Source: Solirubrobacter soli DSM 22325 | Lineage (GTDB): Bacteria > Actinomycetota > Thermoleophilia > Solirubrobacterales > Solirubrobacteraceae | Reading direction: 5' to 3' | Length of the DNA: 36,473 bases | Assembly: GCF_000423665.1 (NCBI RefSeq) | Contig: NZ_KE384070.1 | Coordinates: 1-36,473, forward strand | Shown here: piece after piece, positions 30,362-36,473 of the stretch | How positions within the stretch are numbered: the stretch's first letter is position 1 | Layout of the letters: each line of letters opens with the position of its first letter | Program-made: the position numbers and the translations under genes | Notes under the pieces: model-generated | Told to the model about the DNA's origin: nothing | What the model saw: the letters and a program-made list of their open reading frames with translations, nothing else | Databases searched by the model: none

Positions 30362-31953
30362 CGGTTCGTCTCCTTGGCCAGGTCGGCGTGGGTGGTGCGC
30401 AGCTCGCGCTTGAGGATCTTCCCGCTGGGGTTCTTGGGCAGCTCGCCGGCGATGACGACGTAGCGCGGGGTCTTGAAGCCGGCGAGACGGTCGCGGCAGA
30501 AGCGCGTGACCTCCTCGGCCGTCAGCTCGTGACCGGCGCGCGGCACGACGACCGCGGCGACGGCCTCGATCCACCGCGGGTGCGGGATGCCGAACACGGC
30601 CGCCTCGGCCACGGCCGCGTGCGCGTGGATGACCTCTTCGACCTCGCGCGAGGCGACGTTCTCGCCGCCCGACTTGATCATGTCCTTCTTGCGGTCGACG
30701 ACGTAGAGGTAGCCCTCGTCGTCGAGGATGCCGAGGTCACCGGTGTGCAGCCAGCCGTCGCGGAACGTCTCGGCCGTCTTGGCCGCGTCGTCCCAGTAGC
30801 CGAGCATGGCCTGCGGCGAGCGGTGGACGATCTCGCCGACCTCGCCGGCGGGAACCGGGCGGCCGAGGTCGTCGACGACCTGCGTCTCGACGTTCAGCGC
30901 CGGGCGCCCGGCCGAGCCGGCCTTGCGGACCTGGTCCTCCGGCCCCAGCACGGTCGCCACCGGCGACATCTCGGTCTGGCCGTAGAAGTTGAACAGCCGC
31001 ACTCCGGGCAGGCGCTCGCCGAGTTCGGCCAGCACCTCGACGGGCATGACCGAGGCGCCGTAGTAGCCCTTGCGCAGCGACGACAGATCGCGGCGGTCAA
31101 GCTCGGGATGGTTGAGCAGCGCGATCCAGACGGTCGGCGGGCAGAAGAGCTTCGTGGCGCGCTCGGCCTCGACGGCCGCGAGCATCGCGGCGGGGTCGGC
31201 CTTCGGCAGCAGGACGTTGACCGCGCCGAGGTGGATGCTCGGCGTGAAGAAGCAGTGCAGCTGCGCCGAGTGAAACAGTGGCAGCGCGTGGACCTCGACG
31301 TCGTCGGGCGTCATCTCGCCGTCGACGAAGCAGCTGACGTGCTGCGCGATCAGGCTGCGGCTGGTGAGGATCGTGCCCTTCGGGCGCGACTCGGTGCCGC
31401 TCGTGTACAGCAGCTCGACCGGGTCGTCGTCGGACAGCTCGACGACCGGCTCGGCCGCGTCGTGGTGCTCGGCCCAGGTGGAGACGGGCTCCCAGCCCGG
31501 CTCGAGCACGTCGCCGATCACGCCGCGCACCGTCATCTCGCGCCCGGCGGCGGCGATGCCGGCCTCGGCGAGCGGCAGCAGCATGTCCTCGGCCACCATC
31601 GCGGTTGCGCCGGCGTGGTCGAGGATGTACGCGATCTCCTCCGCGCCGAGCATGTAGTTGATCGGCACGCAGATCAGCCCGAGCCGAGCGCTGGCGAAGT
31701 AGGTGATCACGAACCCGAGCGAGTTGTGGCCCAGCAGCGCGAGCCGGTCGCCCTTCGCGAGGCCGCGCTCCGCGAGCGCGTTGGCGGCGCGGTTGACGGC
31801 CTCGTCGAGCTCGGCGTACGTGACGCGCACGTCGCCGTCCACGATCGCGGTGCGGCCGGGGTGGCGGGCTGCCGAGCGCCGCAGCAGGTCGGCCATCGTC
31901 TGGCGCCGTGCCGTCGCGACGGTGCCGGTCGTCCGCTCGTCGAAGGCGATCAT
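30358..31953 (-). CDS. acyl-CoA synthetase (ANL superfamily, AMP-forming)
   Basis: 531 residues. It activates a carboxylic acid with ATP and CoA through an acyl-adenylate. All core motifs are present: LLYTSGTESRPKGTILTS (183-198), the NFYGQTEMSP segment, GYWDDAAKTAETFRDGWLHT then GDLG, the hinge DRKKDMIKSGGENV, and NPSGKILKREL with the C-terminal catalytic lysine K512. The substrate cannot be read with certainty. Neighbours suggest a 2-hydroxyacid, but a fatty or aryl acid is possible. ATG at 31953 overlaps the stop of the amino-acid dehydrogenase gene (ATGA). A longer in-frame extension upstream lies inside that gene and is rejected. Confidence 0.9.
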   Translation of the reverse strand: MIAFDERTTGTVATARRQTMADLLRRSAARHPGRTAIVDGDVRVTYAELDEAVNRAANALAERGLAKGDRLALLGHNSLGFVITYFASARLGLICVPINYMLGAEEIAYILDHAGATAMVAEDMLLPLAEAGIAAAGREMTVRGVIGDVLEPGWEPVSTWAEHHDAAEPVVELSDDDPVELLYTSGTESRPKGTILTSRSLIAQHVSCFVDGEMTPDDVEVHALPLFHSAQLHCFFTPSIHLGAVNVLLPKADPAAMLAAVEAERATKLFCPPTVWIALLNHPELDRRDLSSLRKGYYGASVMPVEVLAELGERLPGVRLFNFYGQTEMSPVATVLGPEDQVRKAGSAGRPALNVETQVVDDLGRPVPAGEVGEIVHRSPQAMLGYWDDAAKTAETFRDGWLHTGDLGILDDEGYLYVVDRKKDMIKSGGENVASREVEEVIHAHAAVAEAAVFGIPHPRWIEAVAAVVVPRAGHELTAEEVTRFCRDRLAGFKTPRYVVIAGELPKNPSGKILKRELRTTHADLAKETNR

Positions 31954-33005
31954 GCCCGCACCCCCGCCGGCGCGCCGAGCCGGTCCTCCGCGAGCTCGTA
32001 CGCGGCGGCGAGCGGCGTGGTGTCGCGCTCGTCCGCGACGGCGAGCAGCCGCGTGACCACGCGCTCGATATTGCCGATCGCGCTCCGCGCACCCTCGCGG
32101 TCGGAGCCGGTGAGCTCCGCGTCGACGAGCACGAGCCCGCCGGCGTTGGCGACGAAGTCGGGCGCGTAGACGATCCCGCGGTGCGCGAGCTCGACCGCGA
32201 GCGCGTCGTGCGCGAGCTGGTTGTTGGCCGCGCCGCACACGATCCGCGCCCGCAGCGCCGGCACCGTGTCCTGGTTGAGGATCCCGCCGAGCGCGCAGGG
32301 GGCGAGGATGTCGACATCGGCCAGCAGCGCGGCCTCCGGCGTCATCCAGGTCGTGCCCTCCAGCTCCTCGACGAGGGCGCGCTTGCGCTCGTCGATGTCG
32401 GCCACGATCACCTGCGCGCCGTCGGCGACGAGCATCCGCACGAGGTGCTCTCCGACGTGCCCGGCGCCGACGACCGCCGCGGTGCGGCCGGTGAGGTCGG
32501 AGGAGCCGAAGCGGTGCGCGACGGACGCGCGGATCGCGGCGTGCACGCCGAGCGCGGTGTACGGGCTCGGGTCGCCGAACCCGCCGAGGCTCTCGGGCAG
32601 CCCGACGACGTGCTCCGTGCGCGAAGCGATGAGCCGCATGTCGGTGGGAGCGGTGCCGACATCCTCCGCCGTGATGTACCGGCCGCCGAGCAGCTCGACG
32701 CTGTCGGCGAAGTCGAGCAGCATCGCGTCGCGCAGCTCATGCGTGAGCTCCGTGCCCGGCTCGATCGCGATCACGCCCTTGCCGCCGCCGAGGCCGACGC
32801 CGGCCACCGCAGCCTTGAACGTCATGCCGGCCGACAGCCGCAGCACGTCACCGACCGCCTCGCCCGGGTGCGCGTAGGTCGTCATCCGGCAGCCGCCGAG
32901 CGCCGGACCGAGCTTCGTCGAATGCACCGCGATGATCGTGTAGGCGCCGCTGCGTGAACCGCGGCTGACGTGCAACTGCTCGTGATCGAGGCCGGACAGA
33001 TCCAT
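31950..33005 (-). CDS. Leu/Val/Phe-type amino-acid dehydrogenase
   Basis: 351 residues of the Glu/Leu/Phe/Val dehydrogenase family. It catalyses reversible NAD-dependent oxidative deamination of a hydrophobic L-amino acid to its 2-oxoacid. The substrate-binding K64 (GMTFKAAVAG) and catalytic K76 (GLGGGKGVIAI) are 12 apart, as in leucine dehydrogenase. GPALGGCRM precedes them. ITAEDVGTAPTDMRLIASRT carries the catalytic aspartate, and VVGAGHVGEHLVRMLVADGA is the Rossmann motif. Length fits the small octameric leucine/phenylalanine/valine group rather than glutamate dehydrogenase. Specificity among them is not decided. It is the first structural gene of the operon. Confidence 0.9.
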   Translation of the reverse strand: MDLSGLDHEQLHVSRGSRSGAYTIIAVHSTKLGPALGGCRMTTYAHPGEAVGDVLRLSAGMTFKAAVAGVGLGGGKGVIAIEPGTELTHELRDAMLLDFADSVELLGGRYITAEDVGTAPTDMRLIASRTEHVVGLPESLGGFGDPSPYTALGVHAAIRASVAHRFGSSDLTGRTAAVVGAGHVGEHLVRMLVADGAQVIVADIDERKRALVEELEGTTWMTPEAALLADVDILAPCALGGILNQDTVPALRARIVCGAANNQLAHDALAVELAHRGIVYAPDFVANAGGLVLVDAELTGSDREGARSAIGNIERVVTRLLAVADERDTTPLAAAYELAEDRLGAPAGVRA

Positions 33006-33041
33006 TCGTGATCGCTCTCCAAGTTCGGTCGGTCGGGAACT

Positions 33042-33098
33042 GCTTGCGACCAGGCTCGCTCACGAACGCGGCTGCGCGGTTCGACAGGTGTCGCAAGC
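33042..33098. promoter_or_regulatory. perfect 9-bp inverted repeat in the operon control region
   Basis: GCTTGCGAC (33042-33050) and GTCGCAAGC (33090-33098) are exact complements 39 bp apart, within the 121-bp gap between the PucR gene and the amino-acid dehydrogenase gene. Widely spaced arms could be two half sites for a dimeric regulator, possibly PucR itself. Confidence 0.5.
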
Positions 33099-33126
33099 TG
33101 GAGCGGTCGCGGTCAGACAGCCCGCG

Positions 33127-34326
33127 TCAGCGCAGGCCCGAGAGCCGCGCCAGCCGCAGCCCGAGGTGCAGGGCGAGGCGATCGTCGCCCGTCTTCAACC
33201 GCGCCCCGGTGATCTCCTCGATGCGGTTGAGGCGGTAGTAGAGCGTCGCGCGGTGCAGGCTGAGCGCCTCCGCCGTCGCCCTGGCGTCGCCCGCGAGCTC
33301 GAGATAGGTCTCCAGCGTGTCGACGAACGGTGCGTTCGCCGGGTCCCTCAGCATCGCGAGGAGCCCCGGGTGCAGCGTCGCGCTCGCGGCGTCGAGCGGG
33401 AATCGCGAGAGCGTGCGGTAGGCGCCGAGCTCGTCCCAGCTCGCGATCCGGCCGAAGCGCTCGACGCGCTCGGCGATCGCGACCGCGTCACGCGCCTCGC
33501 GGTACGAGTCGCGCGCCGCGGCGAGATCGTGTGGCCCGCCGACGCCGACGTGCGCCGGGGACGCGAGGCCTTCCTCGTCGGCGAGCGCGAGCAGCCGCTC
33601 GGCGAGCGCGCGCGGCGAGATGGTCGCCGAGTCGTCGATCGCGACGAGGAAGACGCCGTGGTCCGGCCTGCGCAGCGCGATGCCGCGGCGTTCGGGAACG
33701 TCCCTGCGCAGCCGGTCGAGCGCGGCCCCGATCGCCAGCTCGACCTGCTCGCGCTCCTGCTCGCCGGGCTCGGCGCGAGCCACGAGCAGCGCGATCCGGC
33801 GCGCCTCGACGAACCCCTCGTCCACCAGCGCCCGCGCCGCCTCCTCACCCTCCATCTCGTCGTCGAGCAGGTGCATCAGCAGCCAGCGCTCGCGGCCCCG
33901 CTCGAGCTCGCGCAGCCGCCGTTCGCGGTACAGCACCTTGGCGGCGGCTTCCGCGGCCGTTTGCGCCTGCGCGATCTCCTCCTCGCTCAGCGACTCCTCG
34001 GGATCGACGATGAACAGGAAGCCCAGCAGCACGCCGCGCGACCGCAACGGGATGCACAGCCGCGGCTGGGCGCCGATCTGCTCATTGGCGGGCAACCGCA
34101 CCGGACCCTCCGCCTGCTCGATGCCGAACGAGAACGCCCACCGCACCGCGTCGTCGGACACCCGGCGCTCGAGGATCGACTGGAGTCGGGCCGCGTCCGG
34201 CTCGCCGAAGTGCGGGCTGTGGACGATCCAGCGGATCTGCCGGTCGTCGATCGCGACGTCGCGCCGGATGTCAGCCGCCAGCGAGTCCACGATCGTTTGC
34301 AGCGGACCGGTCGCAGTCACGCGCAC
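33127..34326 (-). CDS. PucR-family transcriptional regulator
   Basis: 399 residues. The C-terminal HTH_30 (about 345-395: LETYLELAGDARATAEALSL, HRATLYYRLNRIEEITGARL) is the PucR DNA-binding domain. The middle is a GGDEF-like/CdaR region (VPERRGIALRRPDHGVFLVA) and the N-terminus is GAF-like (LCIPLRSRGVLLGFLFIVDP). A GTG start at 34326 is decided by AAGGAG 7 nt upstream. PucR and CdaR proteins usually activate catabolic operons for purines, amino acids or organic acids in response to substrate. Same orientation and proximity make it the likely regulator of the five genes downstream. Confidence 0.9.
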   Translation of the reverse strand: MRVTATGPLQTIVDSLAADIRRDVAIDDRQIRWIVHSPHFGEPDAARLQSILERRVSDDAVRWAFSFGIEQAEGPVRLPANEQIGAQPRLCIPLRSRGVLLGFLFIVDPEESLSEEEIAQAQTAAEAAAKVLYRERRLRELERGRERWLLMHLLDDEMEGEEAARALVDEGFVEARRIALLVARAEPGEQEREQVELAIGAALDRLRRDVPERRGIALRRPDHGVFLVAIDDSATISPRALAERLLALADEEGLASPAHVGVGGPHDLAAARDSYREARDAVAIAERVERFGRIASWDELGAYRTLSRFPLDAASATLHPGLLAMLRDPANAPFVDTLETYLELAGDARATAEALSLHRATLYYRLNRIEEITGARLKTGDDRLALHLGLRLARLSGLR

Positions 34327-34468
34327 ATTGTCTCTCCTTGGACGACTTCCCGGGCCGCCACTGAAACATGCGCTCGCGCGCTTGCTTTGATGAGCGGATC
34401 GTGGGTACACTGTGGAGTTAGAGGTAGAGCCGCACGCCAGTTGCAGCACACGTCCGCACGACGTTGCA

Positions 34469-34480
34469 ATTACTGGTAAT
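34469..34480. promoter_or_regulatory. short inverted repeat in the pucR-leader ORF gap
   Basis: ATTAC-TG-GTAAT in the 220-bp intergenic region 34327-34546, which separates the PucR gene from the DMFase-like unit. A TTAATACT at 34510-34517 could provide the plus-strand -10 element. No convincing -35 was found. Confidence 0.35.
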
Positions 34481-34546
34481 GACGCACGAATCCGGCGCCT
34501 CAATTTCAGTTAATACTCGGCCTGATGCTGGGTGGGAAGGGACCGC

Positions 34547-34609
34547 ATGTCCACGACCTTTGACTCCTGCCGGCCGACGCGACTTCGGCCCGGCCGCGTG
34601 CCCGCATGA
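34547..34609 (+). CDS. 20-residue leader ORF coupled to the DMFase-like gene
   Basis: ATG at 34547 follows GAAGGG with a five-base gap. The ORF encodes 20 residues (MSTTFDSCRPTRL... ending RVPA), and its TGA overlaps the ATG at 34606 (ATGA). The downstream gene itself has no ribosome-binding site, so its translation probably depends on this leader. The peptide has one cysteine and four arginines and no known match. Confidence 0.5.
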   Translation: MSTTFDSCRPTRLRPGRVPA

Positions 34610-36473
34610 CAACGCGAATCGCAGCCGAGAACGCCGAGCCCGGGACACGCGACTGGATACTGAGCAACCCAGCTCTAGGGCGCGAGATCGAGGGCTTCTG
34701 CTCGCCGTCCAGCGTCGCTCCGGGCGGCTTGGTGCAGGTTCACGTCTCCACCTCCGCGTCGCAGTTTCGCGCCGAGATCTACCGGCTTGGGTTCTACTCG
34801 GGAGCCGGCGGGCGACAGACGGACTCCTTTGGCCCGTTCGCCGGCGTGTACCACTCAGACCCGGACCGGGATGCCCGGCATGCGGGGTCCTGCGATTGGC
34901 CGGCGGCGTTTGCGATCGAGATGCCCGACACCGCCGTCTCGGGGTGCTACCTCGTCAAGCTGATCGCCGTCGCGGGCGGGGTGGACGGACCCGAGCGGTA
35001 CGCATCGTTCGTCGTGCGAGACGATGAGAACGACGTCGACTTCACGGTCCATCGAGCCGACTCCACGGACGCGGCATACAACGCTCACATCTATCCCAAC
35101 CTCTACACGACCGGCGGTGATCGGGCGACCGCGTCGTCGTATGACCGGCCAGGGGGTGCGGGCTGGGGTGCCGGCCTCGTCCTGGCGTTCGACCTCCCCA
35201 ACCTCTATTGGCTCGAAGCGCAGAACGTCGATCTCGGCTACGTCGCCTCGGCCGACCTGCACTCGGACATACGCCCACTGCTTCGCAGCCGAGCACTCGT
35301 GAGTCTCGGCCACGACGAGTACTGGTCCTACGAGATGCGAGCCAACGTCGAGGCGGCGATCGATCACGGGCTGTCGGTGGCGTTCCTCGGCGCCAACGCG
35401 TGTTACTGGCAGGTCCGGTTCGAACCGACCCAGTTCGGCGCGAATCGCATGATGGTCTGTTACAAGGACGCTTGGCTCTTTACTGAAGACTCCGAGGTCC
35501 AAGCGGGCGACCCCCGACGAACGACCACATGGCGAGACGACAGCCTCGGGCGTCCCGAGCAGAACCTCTGCGGGTTGATGTTCTACAACTACGCCGAGAA
35601 AAACCAGCAGGCGTTTGTCGCGAAGAGCACACACACTTGGCCGTACACCGGCAGTGGAGTAAGTGAAGGCAGCGCCTTTGCCGGGGTGATGGGCTACGAG
35701 GTCGATCGCATCATGGCCAACGGCGAGACCTACGCCGAGGCGCTCGGCAAGACCTACACGATCGACGCGCTCGAGCCAGGCAGGACTCCGCTCCTACTCG
35801 GCCGATCTCCCTACAGCGGCGACCTCGGGAACTCGATCCCCGCCGACACCGCGCTCACGACGACCAGGACCGGCGCGAAGATCTTCGGTGCCGGCACCGT
35901 CGGGTGGGGTGCGGCGCTCATGGAGCCGTCGGCGAGCTACAAGGCCGACGACGTCGTCAACGGGCTCGGTCACGGTCAGCTTCAGACGCTGACCCGCAAC
36001 ATCCTGGACAACTTCAAGGCGGGGCCGCTCGGACTGATCGGCTTTGACGACGACGGCGGGCCCGCCAATCTCTGGACCACGCAGTGGGGTCGCGCCCCGA
36101 TGCTGCAGGCATGGCCGAGTGGCGAACGCCACGTCGCCGTGGGACGTTTCACGGCGCTCGCCGACGGGCGGGACGAAGTCGCGCTGCTGCGCGCCGCCGG
36201 GACCGTCGGGCCGCGGCTCGGCATCTTCGGCCTCGACGCGCGCGACGAACTGTCGGCGAACGCGTGGATGTCCTTCGGGGCCTCGACGCTGCTGAACGGC
36301 TGGCATGACCCAGACGACCGCGTCCTCGCCGGCGACTTCCGCGGACTGGGACACGACCAACTCCTGTTCATCAACACCGACAGCACGCCCCCGAACATCG
36401 GCCGCTTGGCGATCGTCGACTTCTCCGGTCCGGCGGCGAACCGGCTCTTCTACGAGGCCTACGGCACCTCGTC
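34606..36473 (+). CDS. DMFase-like (N,N-dimethylformamidase beta-subunit-like) protein, 3' end outside the window
   Basis: About 622 codons are visible without a stop. Residues about 30-130 form an Ig-like/beta domain (SVAPGGLVQVHVSTSASQFR, IYRLGFYSGAGGRQ). About 140-460 match the C-terminal domain of the dimethylformamidase large subunit: SSYDRPGG, FDLPNLYWLEAQNVDLGYVA, VSLGHDEYWSYEMR (about 235) and VAFLGANACYWQVRFEP. In DMFase an iron is held by tyrosines and a glutamate; which residues serve here cannot be decided. From about 474 onward FG-GAP/VCBS-like repeats appear (VAVGRFTALADGRDEVALLR, RVLAGDFRGLGHDQLLFINT). No signal peptide is seen with this start, odd for a protein with such repeats. 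Confidence 0.82.
   Translation, partial: MTTRIAAENAEPGTRDWILSNPALGREIEGFCSPSSVAPGGLVQVHVSTSASQFRAEIYRLGFYSGAGGRQTDSFGPFAGVYHSDPDRDARHAGSCDWPAAFAIEMPDTAVSGCYLVKLIAVAGGVDGPERYASFVVRDDENDVDFTVHRADSTDAAYNAHIYPNLYTTGGDRATASSYDRPGGAGWGAGLVLAFDLPNLYWLEAQNVDLGYVASADLHSDIRPLLRSRALVSLGHDEYWSYEMRANVEAAIDHGLSVAFLGANACYWQVRFEPTQFGANRMMVCYKDAWLFTEDSEVQAGDPRRTTTWRDDSLGRPEQNLCGLMFYNYAEKNQQAFVAKSTHTWPYTGSGVSEGSAFAGVMGYEVDRIMANGETYAEALGKTYTIDALEPGRTPLLLGRSPYSGDLGNSIPADTALTTTRTGAKIFGAGTVGWGAALMEPSASYKADDVVNGLGHGQLQTLTRNILDNFKAGPLGLIGFDDDGGPANLWTTQWGRAPMLQAWPSGERHVAVGRFTALADGRDEVALLRAAGTVGPRLGIFGLDARDELSANAWMSFGASTLLNGWHDPDDRVLAGDFRGLGHDQLLFINTDSTPPNIGRLAIVDFSGPAANRLFYEAYGTS

Noticed and set aside
31954..32238. 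N-terminal extension of the acyl-CoA synthetase
   Set aside because: This segment is the out-of-frame 3' end of the amino-acid dehydrogenase gene and is arginine-rich. MIAFDERTTG at 31953 gives the normal length.
27048..33005. Ordinary branched-chain amino-acid degradation operon
   Set aside because: Set aside as the first reading because no 2-oxoacid dehydrogenase, acyl-CoA dehydrogenase or thiolase genes are present and a PHA synthase and 2-hydroxyacid dehydrogenase are. It remains the main alternative if the ligase prefers other acids.
34418..34648. Small minus-strand frame between pucR and the DMFase-like gene
   Set aside because: It lacks a ribosome-binding site and overlaps the leader ORF and the gene start; its composition is not coding-like.

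Overview
The window is very GC-rich, has dense coding with many four-base start/stop overlaps, and uses many GTG starts. Secreted proteins carry Pro-Thr linkers, ThuA-like domains and DMFase-like domains. This suggests a high-GC Actinomycetota, most likely a soil member of Thermoleophilia/Solirubrobacterales. That placement is inferred from gene style; no rRNA or other phylogenetic marker is present.

Layout. (a) 1-2640 is decayed accessory DNA: an IS110-family transposase, a long hairpin next to its 3' flank, and fragments of a TetR regulator and of a repeated secreted-protein domain. (b) 2642-3281 holds a small unknown gene and a probably frameshifted partner. (c) 3735-11606 is the cell-surface region: a 1171-residue ThuA-domain secreted protein, a 72-residue secreted CxxC peptide and a 1047-residue Ig-like/LamG-like/Pro-Thr surface protein, interrupted by a VOC-family gene. 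Clear hairpin terminators separate the units. (d) 11755-14229 is a tightly coupled operon of redoxin, ECF-type sigma factor, zinc-binding anti-sigma-like protein and MFS transporter, with a broken VOC gene coupled at its end. (e) 14369-22465 is a mosaic of small regulatory and stress units: thioredoxin-reductase-like enzyme with divergent XRE-cupin regulator, double GNAT, PNPOx-like flavoprotein with a membrane protein, DM13 protein, ArsR with SRPBCC, and cupin with an ECF sigma carrying a SnoaL-like tail. (f) 22523-24172 is a nested chain of overlapping frames leading to a secreted thioredoxin-like protein and a PQQ-type beta-propeller lipoprotein. (g) 24191-27226 holds small enzymes (dimeric alpha-beta barrel, SRPBCC, VOC, DsbA-like, NTF2-like). 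(h) 27048-34326 is the most notable locus: a PucR regulator followed by amino-acid dehydrogenase, acyl-CoA synthetase, D-2-hydroxyacid dehydrogenase, polyhydroxyalkanoate synthase and an alpha/beta hydrolase. (i) 34547-36473 is a leader ORF coupled to a DMFase-like protein that runs off the window.

Main hypothesis. The four central genes of (h) overlap by one or four bases and line up as a pathway: amino acid to 2-oxoacid, to (R)-2-hydroxyacid, to (R)-2-hydroxyacyl-CoA, to polyester. This would be a natural route to poly(2-hydroxyalkanoate) from amino acids. The enzyme families and gene order are visible in the sequence; the product is inference. A second notable observation is an exact 19-bp repeat placed at identical spacing from a shared CCAGTAG element upstream of two unrelated exported-protein genes, which looks like a shared activator-dependent promoter.
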